Shown: positions 1 through 9,132 of the stretch, piece after piece
Numbering within the stretch: position 1 is the stretch's first letter
Layout of the letters: every line of letters begins with the position of its first letter
Assembly (NCBI RefSeq): GCF_018129405.1
Contig: NZ_JAFCLP010000012.1
Span: 160,421 to 224,420, forward strand
Origin: Bradyrhizobium iriomotense
GTDB lineage: Bacteria; Pseudomonadota; Alphaproteobacteria; Rhizobiales; Xanthobacteraceae
DNA: 64,000 nucleotides
Direction of reading: 5' to 3'
The notes under the pieces: generated by a model
The model's database searches: none
What the model was told of the DNA's origin: nothing
The model's input: the letters and a program-made list of their open reading frames with translations, nothing else
Position numbers and translations under genes: made by a program

Positions 1-716
1 AGCTCGACCGGCTCGAGGCCACGGCGGGCGAGATGCGCGCAGAGACCGGCGGCAAGGTCGCAACGATCGCCTGCGATATCCGCGACGGTGCGGCCGTCGA
101 CGGCATGATGGACGCGATCTGGCGCGAGGCGCCGCTGGACATCCTCGTCAACAATGCCGCCGCCACCTTCATCGCGCAGAGCGAGCATCTCTCCTTCCGC
201 GCCGCGGATGCGATCCTGGCGCCGACGCTGCATGGCGCGATGTATTGCTCGCTCGCCGCCGGCCGGCGCTGGATCGAGGGCAAGCATGGCGGCGTGGTGC
301 TCTCGATCCTCTCGACCTCGACCATCACCGGCCGCGCCTTCACGGTTCCCTCGGCGATGGCGAAATCGGCGGTGCTGGCGATGACCAAAAGCCTCGCGGT
401 CGAGTGGGGTCCGAAGGGCATCCGCACCGTCGCGATCGCGCCGGGGCCGTTCCCGACCGCGGGCGCATCGGGGCAGCTCCGCCCCGAAGGTCGCGACGAA
501 GGCTGGACCGCGCGCAACCCAATGGGGCGCACCGGGGAGCATAGCGAACTCGCCGATCTCGCGAGCTTCCTCGTCTCCGACCGCGCCGCCTACATCAATG
601 GCGAGATGGTGGTGATCGACGGCGGCGCGCATTTGCGCAGTTCCGGTGCCGAGGACCTGCTCGGCTGGACCGACGCGCAATGGGTCGCCCAGCGCGCCGC
701 GCGATCCAGGACCTGA
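1..716 (+). CDS. SDR oxidoreductase, 2,4-dienoyl-CoA reductase-like (5' partial)
   Basis: The last 238 codons of a short-chain dehydrogenase/reductase; the frame is open to the window edge (codons from base 3), so the N-terminal NAD(P)-binding glycine loop is outside. Family signs are ILVNNAAA after the fourth strand and the C-terminal NGEMVVIDGGAH. Where most SDRs have YxxxK this one reads PSAMAKS: Ser stands where Tyr is expected and Lys is kept, followed by SLAVEWGPKGIR and IAPGPF. That pattern belongs to the 2,4-dienoyl-CoA reductase branch, which reduces dienoyl-CoA esters during oxidation of unsaturated fatty acids. Family and truncation are seen; the substrate is inferred. Another acyl-CoA-linked SDR is the alternative. 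Confidence 0.8.
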   Translation, partial: LDRLEATAGEMRAETGGKVATIACDIRDGAAVDGMMDAIWREAPLDILVNNAAATFIAQSEHLSFRAADAILAPTLHGAMYCSLAAGRRWIEGKHGGVVLSILSTSTITGRAFTVPSAMAKSAVLAMTKSLAVEWGPKGIRTVAIAPGPFPTAGASGQLRPEGRDEGWTARNPMGRTGEHSELADLASFLVSDRAAYINGEMVVIDGGAHLRSSGAEDLLGWTDAQWVAQRAARSRT

Positions 717-833
717 TCGTCGCCACGTCCCCTAACTGCCTTCCCAAATTGAACTTTCCCGGTTATCCCTGCTGCGGGGACAAAGCGCGGCCGAGCCATC
801 TTCCAGTCACAATATTGAGGGAACCACTCCAGC

Positions 834-1469
834 ATGTGGCGGGTGCTATCTTTTGTTTTGATGGTCGGCATGACGACGTGCGGGATCGCCGATCTCGCGC
901 GGGCGCAGACGGCGCAACCGGCGGCGAAGAATGCACCGAAAGCGGCTGCGCCGGCGGCAAAGACGGCAGCAAAGCCCGAGAGCAAGCCGGCGGCCCCGGC
1001 TGCGGCGGTTGCCGGTGGCGCGGAGCCGACCCTGATCGGCCAGTTCGGCACCTGGGGCGCCTATTCGGCGACGCCCAACGGCAAGAAGGTCTGTTTCGCG
1101 CTGGCAAAGCCTTCGTCGTCGAAGACCAACCCGCCGAATCGGCCGCGCGATCCCGCCTATGCCTTCGTCTCGACCCGGCCGGCGGAAAAGGTGAACAACG
1201 AAGTCTCGGTCATGATCGGCTACGCGCTGAAGCCGGGCTCGGAATCCTCGGTCGAGGTCGGCGGCGCCGCCTTTGCGATGTATACGCAGGGCGACGGCCT
1301 CTGGATCAAGAACGCGGCCGAGGAGGAGCGGATGGTCGAAGCCATGCGCAAATCCGCCGATCTCGTGGTCAAGGGCGTCTCGGCCAAGGGAACGGAGACG
1401 ACCGACACGTTTTCGCTGAAGGGTCTCGCCCAGGCGCTCGACAAGATCGCGCAAGACTGCAGGCGTTAA
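834..1469 (+). CDS. Invasion-associated locus B (IalB) family secreted protein
   Basis: A 211-residue exported protein. Residues 1-25 form a signal peptide ending ARAQ, followed by an Ala/Lys/Pro-rich linker to about residue 63. The rest is the IalB fold, recognised by FGTWGAYSATPNGKKVCFA near residues 70-88 and by a C-terminal Cys in AQDCRR, which may pair with the Cys of KKVCF. IalB-like proteins are common periplasmic or envelope proteins of Rhizobiales; the Bartonella member was linked to red-cell invasion, but the role in plant-associated relatives is unknown. GAGGGA lies about 11 bases before the ATG. It stands alone between the SDR and rlmN. Confidence 0.8.
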   Translation: MWRVLSFVLMVGMTTCGIADLARAQTAQPAAKNAPKAAAPAAKTAAKPESKPAAPAAAVAGGAEPTLIGQFGTWGAYSATPNGKKVCFALAKPSSSKTNPPNRPRDPAYAFVSTRPAEKVNNEVSVMIGYALKPGSESSVEVGGAAFAMYTQGDGLWIKNAAEEERMVEAMRKSADLVVKGVSAKGTETTDTFSLKGLAQALDKIAQDCRR

Positions 1470-1553
1470 GATTGCCGGCGTTAAGGCTGCGGCCGATAAG
1501 GTCGCAATCGGCGGTTCCGGTTGCTATATAGGGGCGGTTCCAAGTTTTTCCGT

Positions 1554-1631
1554 CAATCCGGGATGGTCCGAAGGACCAGACCCGGAATCTCGAGGTTCCG
1601 GGTTCAACGCTTCGCGTCGCCCCGGAACGAC
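1554..1631. repeat. Family A palindromic repeat, copy A1
   Basis: An imperfect palindrome with outer arms CCGGGATGGTCC-type / CCCCGGAACGAC and an inner palindrome around CTCGAG (CCCGGAATCTCGAG then GTTCCGGG). It ends 21 bases before the rlmN ATG and is read through without a stop, so the open frame is artificially long at its 5' end. Confidence 0.85.
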
Positions 1632-1652
1632 CAAAGCCATCAGGTCCATTCA

Positions 1653-2855
1653 ATGCAACCGACGACCGAGCCGCACAACGCAACATTGGTGGAGAAGACT
1701 CCACTCGAAACCTATGTGCCGCCGGCAAAACCGTCGCTGATCGGCCTGTCGCGCACCGAGCTTGCCGATCGCCTCGGCGACATCGGGGTCGCGCCGGGGC
1801 AGCGCAAGATGCGCGTGCAGCAGCTGTGGCACTGGATCTATTTCCGCGGCGCCCAGAGTTTTGACGAGATGACCTCGATCTCGAAGGGCATCCGCGCCGA
1901 TCTCGCCCAGCATTTCACCGTCGACCGTCCCGAAGTCGTGGCCGAGCAGATCTCCAACGACGGCACCCGCAAATGGCTGCTGCGGCTGCCGAGCGGCGAC
2001 AATGTCGAGAAGGCGCATGAAGTCGAGTGCGTCTATATCCCCGAGACCGACCGCGGCACGCTCTGCGTCTCCTCGCAGGTCGGCTGCACGCTCAATTGCG
2101 CCTTCTGCCACACCGGCACGCAGCGCCTGGTGCGCAACCTCACCGCCGGCGAGATCGTAGGCCAGGTGATGGTCGCGCGCGATCGCCTGAACGACTGGGC
2201 CGATCGCGAGGACGGCACGCGCCGCGTTACCAACATCGTGATGATGGGCATGGGCGAGCCGCTCTACAATTTCGACGCGGTGCGCGATGCGCTGCTGATC
2301 GTCGGCGACAATGAAGGCATCGGCATCTCCCGCCGCCGCATCACGCTGTCGACCTCGGGCGTGGTGCCGAACATCGTGCGCGCCGGCGAGGAGATCGGCG
2401 TCATGCTTGCGATCTCGCTGCACGCCGTGCGCGACGAGCTGCGCAACGAGCTGGTGCCGCTCAACCGCAAATATCCGATCAAGGAGCTGTTGCAGGCCTG
2501 CCGCGACTATCCGGGCGCCTCGAACGCGCGCCGCATCACCTTCGAATATGTGATGCTCAAGGGCGTCAACGATTCGCTCGACGATGCAAGACTGCTGGTG
2601 AAGATGCTCAAGGGCATTCCGGCCAAGATCAACCTGATCCCGTTCAATCCCTGGCCCGGCACCGCCTATGAATGCTCGGACTGGGACCAGATCGAGAAAT
2701 TCTCCGAATACATCTTCAACGCCGGTTATTCCTCGCCGGTGCGCACCCCGCGTGGCCGCGACATCCTCGCCGCCTGCGGCCAGCTCAAGTCGGAGACCGA
2801 AAAACTCTCGGCGCGCGAACGCCAGGCGCTGCGCGCCATGGCGATGACGGATTGA
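1653..2855 (+). CDS. rlmN: Dual-specificity 23S rRNA A2503 / tRNA A37 C2-methyltransferase RlmN
   Basis: A 400-residue radical-SAM methyltransferase that methylates C2 of 23S rRNA A2503 and of A37 in some tRNAs. The [4Fe-4S] triad is in CTLNCAFC (Cys145, 149, 152). The two methyl-transfer cysteines are Cys138 ([10 protein letters not shown]) and Cys375 (AACGQL). The SAM-binding region [10 protein letters not shown] and the substrate segment MLKGVND follow. The frame is open to base 1521, but those codons lie in a repeat. I chose the ATG at 1653 because it gives the family's usual length (about 400) and a normal N-terminus. It appears monocistronic, with a hairpin just downstream. Confidence 0.96.
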   Translation: MQPTTEPHNATLVEKTPLETYVPPAKPSLIGLSRTELADRLGDIGVAPGQRKMRVQQLWHWIYFRGAQSFDEMTSISKGIRADLAQHFTVDRPEVVAEQISNDGTRKWLLRLPSGDNVEKAHEVECVYIPETDRGTLCVSSQVGCTLNCAFCHTGTQRLVRNLTAGEIVGQVMVARDRLNDWADREDGTRRVTNIVMMGMGEPLYNFDAVRDALLIVGDNEGIGISRRRITLSTSGVVPNIVRAGEEIGVMLAISLHAVRDELRNELVPLNRKYPIKELLQACRDYPGASNARRITFEYVMLKGVNDSLDDARLLVKMLKGIPAKINLIPFNPWPGTAYECSDWDQIEKFSEYIFNAGYSSPVRTPRGRDILAACGQLKSETEKLSARERQALRAMAMTD

Positions 2856-2882
2856 TGAATGCGTGCCTTGCGTACTCTCGTC

Positions 2883-2905
2883 ATGGCCGGGCTTGACCCG
2901 GCCAT
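2883..2905 (+). terminator. Hairpin after rlmN
   Basis: Perfect arms ATGGCCGGG and CCCGGCCAT around CTTGA, 27 bases past the rlmN stop. No T-run follows, so Rho-independent termination would be weak. The same stem occurs at 5976 and 29185. Confidence 0.5.
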
Positions 2906-2920
2906 CTGCGTTTATGAGCC

Positions 2921-2999
2921 GTCATTCCGGGGCGCGCGTAGCGCGAACCCGGAATCTCGAGATTCCGGATTCGGTGCTGCGCACCGCTCCGGAATGACG
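2921..2999. repeat. Family A palindromic repeat, copy A2
   Basis: Outer arms GTCATTCCGG and CCGGAATGAC with an inner palindrome CCCGGAATCTCGAGATTCCG. It fills the gap between the rlmN hairpin and the next gene and ends 23 bases before that ATG. Confidence 0.9.
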
Positions 3000-3022
3000 A
3001 TGACACTCAACAGGTCCCTCAG

Positions 3023-3517
3023 ATGCCCCTGATCGGCCGCCTCATCGTCATCTTCATCGGCTTCCTCGCCGCCTGCTTCGTCGGCGGCATGATCGTGGTG
3101 GTCGCGCTGCTGTTTCCGGAATTCGCAGATCTCGGCGCAGGTCCCGTCGACCAGGGCGCGATCGATATCCTGCTTGGCTTCGGCTTTATCTTCGTCTCGG
3201 GCTTCGCGCTGGTGCCGGCGGCGGTGATCGTCGCGATCACCGAAGCGCTCTACATCCGCGGCGCGCTCGCCTATGCCGTCGGCGGCGGCCTTGTCGGGCT
3301 CGCCTGCTATCTCGGCCTCGTTCCCTTCCACTCCGACACGCTGCAGTTCGAAGGCATCGTGCGGCGTCACCTGGAAATCATGACAGGGGCCGGCATCGTT
3401 GCCGGCGTCGTCTACTGGCTGATCGCCGGCCGCAACGCCGGCGCCTGGCGCAACCCGCCGCCCCCGCGCCAGCCGCCTCCGCCATTGCCGGCGAATTCGC
3501 GGCCGGATGCGAGATAG
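3023..3517 (+). CDS. Small integral membrane protein of unknown function
   Basis: 164 residues with about four hydrophobic segments: 4-30, 48-75, 80-102 and 120-137. A cytoplasmic-type tail rich in proline follows (PPPPRQPPPPLP, about residues 145-156). I recognise no enzymatic motif. It sits between family A repeats A2 and A3, with rlmN upstream and the PAP2 gene downstream on the same strand. Third-position GC and membrane-protein composition support a real gene. It resembles conserved hypothetical membrane proteins of Bradyrhizobium, and I cannot offer a function. Confidence 0.75.
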   Translation: MPLIGRLIVIFIGFLAACFVGGMIVVVALLFPEFADLGAGPVDQGAIDILLGFGFIFVSGFALVPAAVIVAITEALYIRGALAYAVGGGLVGLACYLGLVPFHSDTLQFEGIVRRHLEIMTGAGIVAGVVYWLIAGRNAGAWRNPPPPRQPPPPLPANSRPDAR

Positions 3518-3525
3518 TTTGAGCT

Positions 3526-3606
3526 GTCATTCCGGGATGGTCCGAAGGACCAGACCCGGAATCTCGAGATTCCGGGTTCGGTGCTGCGCACCGCCCCGGA
3601 ATGACG
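3526..3606. repeat. Family A palindromic repeat, copy A3
   Basis: Starts GTCATTCCGGGATGGTCCG, carries GGAATCTCGAGATTCCGGG in the middle and ends CCCCGGAATGACG. The most regular copy in the window. Confidence 0.9.
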
Positions 3607-3652
3607 GTCGCAAGGGTTCCCATCCCCGCCCCACTCCGCTAAACCGCGCGCC

Positions 3653-4429
3653 ATGAACCGGACTGGACTCTTCATCGCCCTGGCGCTGTGGCTCGTGATT
3701 GGCGTCGTTTTCGGCCTCTATCCCGAGCTCGATCTCAAGCTGGCGTCGCTGTTCTTCGATCCTGAGACGAAGACGTTTCCGCTCAAGCTGAACGACTGGG
3801 CCGCCATCGCGCGGGACGCGGCGATGTGGATCGCCTGGGCGTTTGTGCTGCCCTCGCTGGTGGCGTTAGTGGTCAAGATGATCCGGCCCGACCGGCCGCT
3901 GATGGTGTCGGGGCGCGCGATCGCGTTCCTGCTGGTGACGATCATCCTGTCGGCCGGCATCCTCACCAATCTCACCTTCAAGACCTATTGGGGCCGGCCG
4001 CGCCCGGTGGTGGTGACGGAGTTCGCCGGCGACCAGCAATTCGTGCCGTGGTGGGATCCGCGCGGCGGCTGCGCGCGCAATTGCTCGTTCTTCTCGGGCG
4101 AGGGCGCGACCGCGTTCTGGACACTGGCCCCTGCCGCGCTGGCCCCGCCGGCATGGCGGCCGCTGGCTTATGCCGGCGCGGTTATTTTCGGCGTCGTGAC
4201 GTCAGGGCTGCGCATGGCCTTCGGCGGGCATTTCTTTACCGATGTCTCGATCGCCGGCCTCGTGACCTTCGTCGTGATCTGGTTCGCCTACGCACTGATC
4301 TACCGCTGGCCGCGGACCCGGTTTTCGGACGAGGCGGTGGACGCCGCGCTGACCCGGCTGGCCTTGCCCGGTTACCGGCTCCGCCAGCGCCTGTTTGGCG
4401 GCAAGACCGGCCCCGCGCCGTCGATTTGA
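3653..4429 (+). CDS. PAP2-family membrane phosphatase
   Basis: A 258-residue membrane protein of the type-2 phosphatidic acid phosphatase superfamily, which removes phosphate from lipid substrates at the outer face of the inner membrane. Motif 1 (KX6RP) is Lys110-TYWGRP-Arg117-Pro118. Motif 3 (RX5HX3D) is Arg187, His193 and Asp197 in SGLRMAFGGHFFTD. Motif 2 reads SFFSGEG (148-150) rather than PSGH, so the usual His is Glu. Hydrophobic segments lie near 5-23, 57-75, 88-108, 154-180 and 198-216. The substrate could be a lipid A, phosphatidate or undecaprenyl phosphate; the sequence does not decide. Confidence 0.85.
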   Translation: MNRTGLFIALALWLVIGVVFGLYPELDLKLASLFFDPETKTFPLKLNDWAAIARDAAMWIAWAFVLPSLVALVVKMIRPDRPLMVSGRAIAFLLVTIILSAGILTNLTFKTYWGRPRPVVVTEFAGDQQFVPWWDPRGGCARNCSFFSGEGATAFWTLAPAALAPPAWRPLAYAGAVIFGVVTSGLRMAFGGHFFTDVSIAGLVTFVVIWFAYALIYRWPRTRFSDEAVDAALTRLALPGYRLRQRLFGGKTGPAPSI

Positions 4430-4452
4430 GCCATTAAATGCGTGCCCAGCCC

Positions 4453-4472
4453 CGCGAAATTTGATATTCGCG
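4453..4472 (+). promoter_or_regulatory. Inverted repeat upstream of argG
   Basis: Arms CGCGAA and TTCGCG flank an AT-rich eight-base spacer, about 52 bases before the argG ATG. The position fits an operator or a promoter-proximal hairpin. No regulator can be named from sequence. Confidence 0.3.
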
Positions 4473-4505
4473 CGGTCAAGTTCGCCCCGACATCAGACCC
4501 TTTGA

Positions 4506-5861
<1,356 letters not shown>

Positions 5862-5868
5862 GACCTTC

Positions 5869-5954
5869 GTAGCCCGGATGGAGCGCAGCGAAATCCGGGA
5901 CCTTTTCGCCGAGCCGATAGATTCCCGGATTGCGCTGCGCTCCATCCGGGCTAC
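5869..5954. repeat. Family D palindromic repeat, copy D1
   Basis: Arms GTAGCCCGGATGGAGCGCAG and CTGCGCTCCATCCGGGCTAC, nearly perfect over 20 bases, around a short centre containing ATCCGGGA...TCCCGGAT. It starts seven bases after argG. Copy D2 follows leuB in the same way. Confidence 0.9.
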
Positions 5955-5973
5955 ATGGGCAAACACCGAAAAC

Positions 5974-6008
5974 AAAAATGGCCGGGATCGCTCCCGGCCA
6001 TTTGCGTT
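5974..6008. terminator. Bidirectional terminator between argG and the OmpA-like gene
   Basis: A perfect 12-base stem AAATGGCCGGGA / TCCCGGCCATTT with loop TCGC. It has A's on one flank and T's on the other, so it can serve both converging genes. Confidence 0.85.
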
Positions 6009-6019
6009 TGTGCGTGCCG

Positions 6020-8212
6020 TTACCGCGGCGGCGCGGTGCCGGGCGGGGGCGGCGGCAGCGAGGCCTGGCCGCCGTTGAGCAGCGGCGTGATGCGGCGGAT
6101 GGTGACGCGCCGGTTGATCAGGCTCGGTCCCTGCGTCTGCTCCTTCAGGTACTGCTCGCCATAGCCCTGCGACGTCAGGTTCTCCGCCGGCACATTGAAC
6201 TGCTGCGTCAGCAATTCGGCCGCGGCCTGCGCACGGCGGTCCGACAGCGACAGATTGTCGACCTCGTTGCCGACCGCGTCGGTGTGGCCCTCGATCAGGA
6301 ACACCTCGCGCGGGTTGCGCTGGATCGCCTGGTTGAGGCCGTCGGCGATCACCTGCAGCCGGGCCGCCTGGTCCGGCGGGATGGTCCACGATCCCGTCTC
6401 GAAGTTGATCGTGTTGACGTCGATGCTCGGCATCTGCATGCGAACATTCGGGCTGTAGCGGATCTCGTCGAGCGAGTAGCGCCGATCGATCCGCTGCACC
6501 GGCGGTGCCTGCATGGTCGCGTAGATCACGTCCGGCGACGCCTCCTGCGCGTCGACGATGTAGCGATCGTAGGGAATGTTCACGACCGGCGGCGGCACGT
6601 CGACATAGAAACCGCCGACCGAGCGCGGATCGCGGTAGCTGTTGTCGATGATGACGATCTCGCGCCCGCCGGGGTCCCTGCGGATTCGTCGCAGCAGCGA
6701 ACCGTCCGGACCGACCACGGTGATCACCTCGCTGCCATCGGGACGGATCACGACGGTGCGGGTTTCGCCGCCGACGGTGTCGGTGCGGATGTCGCGGGCG
6801 CCGTAACGGAAGCGATAGAGATCGTTGCCGCGGACATAGGCCTGCCCGCCGGGATCGCGGATGATGATGCGGTCGGGCTCGTTGTAGATGGTGCGGCCGC
6901 CTTCGACGACCTCGCGCCGCTGGTTGTGGAGGTCGGCGATGGTCGCGCCGATCACGGCACCGGCCACGACGCCGGCACCGATCGCCAGCGGCGTCAGGTC
7001 ACGCTGCGGCGGGCGGGGTGGCGGCGGCAAGGGTGCAGCGACCGTCGGCGCGGCGCGGAAGGCCGGTGCGACCGTCGGCGGTGCGTACTGCGCCCGGTTC
7101 GGCGGCGGTGCTGCCGCGGGCGAGCCGGGGACGACCGTCGGAGCTGCAGCGCCGGCAGGCGCCGCGGGCCGGGGCGGCAGGGTGCCGGCCTGGGGCGGCG
7201 CAGCCGGAGTTCCGGCAGCGGGCGCGCCGGCAGGAGGCGTTCCACCCTGTTGGCCGGGAGTTGGCGTCGCCGTCGGGGCAGGGGCCGCGCCGGGAGCTGG
7301 GGTCGTGCCGGGAGCCGGGGTCGCCGATCCCGGACGTCCGGGCAGCGGCGTCGCAGTGCCACCGGGGGCCGGCGTTGCCGTTGGAGCGGGCGCAGCACCG
7401 GGCGCCGGCGTTCCGGCCGCCGGAGGCGAGCCGGGACGTGCGCCGGGCGGCGGTGCGCCGGGGCGGCCAGCCGGCGGTGCGCCGGGCGTGCTGCCCGGAG
7501 CCGGCGTCGCGGTTGGCGCAGGTGTCGTCGCCGGTGCGGGTGTCGCTGTCGGAGCGGGAGTGGCTGCCGGCGCAGGCGAGCCCGGGCGGGCCGTCGGCGC
7601 TGCGGGAGCGGGCGCCGTGGGTGTTGGTGTCGCCGTGGGCGCGGGCGTGGGCCGCCCCGCAGGAGCCGCTGCGGGCGGCGGCGGAGGCGGCGCAGCCGGA
7701 CGCGCCGCAGGAGGCGGAGTCGTCGGCGCGTGCTGCGGAGCTGCGGCGGGAGGCGGTGCCGGCGGCGTGGGCGCCGGTCGTGCTGCAGGCGGCGTTGGCG
7801 GCGGCGGTGTCGGGGCGTGCTGCTGCGGGGCCGCAGCCGGAGGCGGTGCAGCAGGCTTCGGAGCGGCAGGCGGCGGTGGTGGCGGCGGCGGAGCCGGGCG
7901 GGCCGCAGGAGGAGGCGGCGGCGGTGGCGGCGCTGCAGGGCGCGCCGGTGCGGCTGCCGGCGGCGGCGCAGCAGGCGGGTGAGGCGGTGCAGCGGCGGGC
8001 GGCGGTGCGGCCGGGCGCGCGGGCGCGGCAGGCGGCGCGGCCGCTGGCGGGCCCTTCGGCGGCTGCTTCGGTTTTCCGTCAGGGCCCGTCTCTTGCGGCT
8101 GGGCCTGCGCGACCACGAGCGGCGAAGCGCTTTGCGCATGCGATGCGGTGTTGGCCAATTGCATCGCGGTGAGAGCCGTCGTCGCAAGCAGCACGAAACG
8201 AAGGTTGGTCAT
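6020..8212 (-). CDS. OmpA-domain envelope protein with very long Pro/Ala-rich linker
   Basis: 730 residues. A signal peptide (1-27, ending SHAQ) is followed by an extreme low-complexity region, about 47-405, of Pro, Ala, Gly, Thr and Arg. A glycine-zipper-like segment AIGAGVVAGAVIGATIADLH lies near 408-428, then a YD-like region with FRYGARDIRTDTVGGETR and RDPGGREIVIIDNSYRDP. The C-terminal OmpA peptidoglycan-binding domain (about 595-715) carries TINFETGSW, EGHTDAVGNEVDN, LSDRRAQAAAELL and GYGEQY. It is probably an outer-membrane or periplasmic protein that holds peptidoglycan. Codon bias leaves long empty reading frames on the opposite strand (up to 770 codons), which I treat as shadows. 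Confidence 0.88.
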   Translation of the reverse strand: MTNLRFVLLATTALTAMQLANTASHAQSASPLVVAQAQPQETGPDGKPKQPPKGPPAAAPPAAPARPAAPPPAAAPPHPPAAPPPAAAPARPAAPPPPPPPPAARPAPPPPPPPPAAPKPAAPPPAAAPQQHAPTPPPPTPPAARPAPTPPAPPPAAAPQHAPTTPPPAARPAAPPPPPPAAAPAGRPTPAPTATPTPTAPAPAAPTARPGSPAPAATPAPTATPAPATTPAPTATPAPGSTPGAPPAGRPGAPPPGARPGSPPAAGTPAPGAAPAPTATPAPGGTATPLPGRPGSATPAPGTTPAPGAAPAPTATPTPGQQGGTPPAGAPAAGTPAAPPQAGTLPPRPAAPAGAAAPTVVPGSPAAAPPPNRAQYAPPTVAPAFRAAPTVAAPLPPPPRPPQRDLTPLAIGAGVVAGAVIGATIADLHNQRREVVEGGRTIYNEPDRIIIRDPGGQAYVRGNDLYRFRYGARDIRTDTVGGETRTVVIRPDGSEVITVVGPDGSLLRRIRRDPGGREIVIIDNSYRDPRSVGGFYVDVPPPVVNIPYDRYIVDAQEASPDVIYATMQAPPVQRIDRRYSLDEIRYSPNVRMQMPSIDVNTINFETGSWTIPPDQAARLQVIADGLNQAIQRNPREVFLIEGHTDAVGNEVDNLSLSDRRAQAAAELLTQQFNVPAENLTSQGYGEQYLKEQTQGPSLINRRVTIRRITPLLNGGQASLPPPPPGTAPPR

Positions 8213-8398
8213 GGTGGTGAACTTCCCCGGAAGGTTCTTTGACGAAGTGGTGGGATGAACAGCTACGCGTTAGGCCGGATTGTGGCAGGCGAAGCGGTCG
8301 CGGCCCGATTTATTTCTGCACGCAAATCATCTCACTATGGCGACGTTCATTGCGCATTCAGACGCTCCTTGCAATCGCCTCACACATGGTGCGTCGCC
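8213..8398. other. Upstream region of the OmpA-like gene
   Basis: 186 bases, less GC-rich than the genes, with CACATGGTGCG and CACATGTGC close together near 8384-8410. It presumably holds the promoter of the OmpA-like gene. No gene seen. Confidence 0.4.
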
Positions 8399-8650
8399 TC
8401 ACATGTGCTTTCGCGGCGGTGTTGCGTCAGTCGCAGGATTGGGCGTGAGCGGACCGCCCGGCCCGCGCGATGGAATCTCTTCAGGCACGCTACCCGGCAA
8501 TTCGTCGGGCCGTGGTGATTCGCCGGGCTCACGCACCGGCGGCGTGATGTCGGGTTGCGGATTGCCGGGTGGAATTCCCGGTGGCGGTTCGGTGGGAGTC
8601 CCCGGTGTTGCCGGTGGAATTTCGGGCGGTTCGATCGGCATCGGCATCAT
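8399..8650 (-). CDS. Small proline-rich protein of unknown function
   Basis: An 83-codon frame, about one third proline, with PIEPPEIPPATPGTPTEPP and repeated PPG/EPGE units. No Cys and no recognised domain. In frame upstream of the MMPM start the codons read GIVVIVLWTTIS, which looks like a membrane anchor. I find no ATG, GTG or TTG before that segment until a charged stretch, so either the protein starts at MMPM or it uses an unusual start. The Pro-rich composition and lack of any other gene here favour a real gene, but shadow coding in GC-rich DNA is possible. Confidence 0.45.
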   Translation of the reverse strand: MMPMPIEPPEIPPATPGTPTEPPPGIPPGNPQPDITPPVREPGESPRPDELPGSVPEEIPSRGPGGPLTPNPATDATPPRKHM

Positions 8651-8722
8651 CGAGATCGTTGTCCAGAGAACGATAACGACGATGCCGTGCCGATGTTCCC
8701 TGTCGCATCGCCTCGAAGCGCC

Positions 8723-9109
8723 CTATTCGGGCAGATGACAGACGGCCTCGATGTTGTGGCCATCGGGATCGAGCACGAACGCGCCATAATAGTTCGCGTG
8801 ATAATGCGGGCGGATACCCGGCGGACCGTTGTCGCGGCCGCCGGCCGCGATCGCCGCCTTGTAGAACGCGTCGACCGTGGCGCGGTCCTTGGCCGCGATC
8901 GCGACATGCACCGGCTTGTTCATGGCGCCTTCGCCGCCGATCCAGAAGTCCGGCTTGCCGTCGGCGCCGAAACCTGCGGCCGCCGCGTGGCCGGTCTGCT
9001 CCGCCGTGACCTCCATGATCAGGCCGTAGCCGAGCGGCGCCAGCGCCTTGGTATAGAACTGCTTGGCGCGCTCGTAATCGGAGACCGAGAATCCGAGATG
9101 GTCGATCAT
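8723..9109 (-). CDS. VOC-family (glyoxalase/bleomycin-resistance fold) protein
   Basis: 128 residues from the ATG at 9109, which begins MIDHLGFSVSDYERAKQFY, the standard start of a single-domain VOC protein. The C-terminal half has HANYYGAFVLDPDGHNIEAV, where the family's metal-ligand Glu falls in NIEAVC; His4 is the other likely ligand. VOC proteins include glyoxalases, dioxygenases and resistance proteins, and the substrate cannot be read from sequence. The frame runs on to 9262, but that gives an unrelated 51-residue extension. It lies downstream of the FkbM gene on the same strand (gap 23 bases), so co-transcription is possible. Confidence 0.85.
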   Translation of the reverse strand: MIDHLGFSVSDYERAKQFYTKALAPLGYGLIMEVTAEQTGHAAAAGFGADGKPDFWIGGEGAMNKPVHVAIAAKDRATVDAFYKAAIAAGGRDNGPPGIRPHYHANYYGAFVLDPDGHNIEAVCHLPE

Positions 9110-9132
9110 CGTAAACCTCCGTTGTTCGTCCG

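Noticed and set aside
1521-1652. Longer N-terminus for RlmN
   Set aside because: Those codons are repeat A1 and the intergenic stretch upstream; the family starts near the ATG at 1653.
7000-8050. CRISPR-like or tandem repeat array
   Set aside because: The periodic look comes from Pro/Ala codons of the linker; no constant repeats with unique spacers.
5930-8242. 770-codon open frame on the plus strand across the OmpA-like gene, and others up to 364 codons there
   Set aside because: Arg/Gly-only composition produced by the complement of Pro/Ala codons; no domain; the minus-strand frame has a signal peptide and an OmpA domain.
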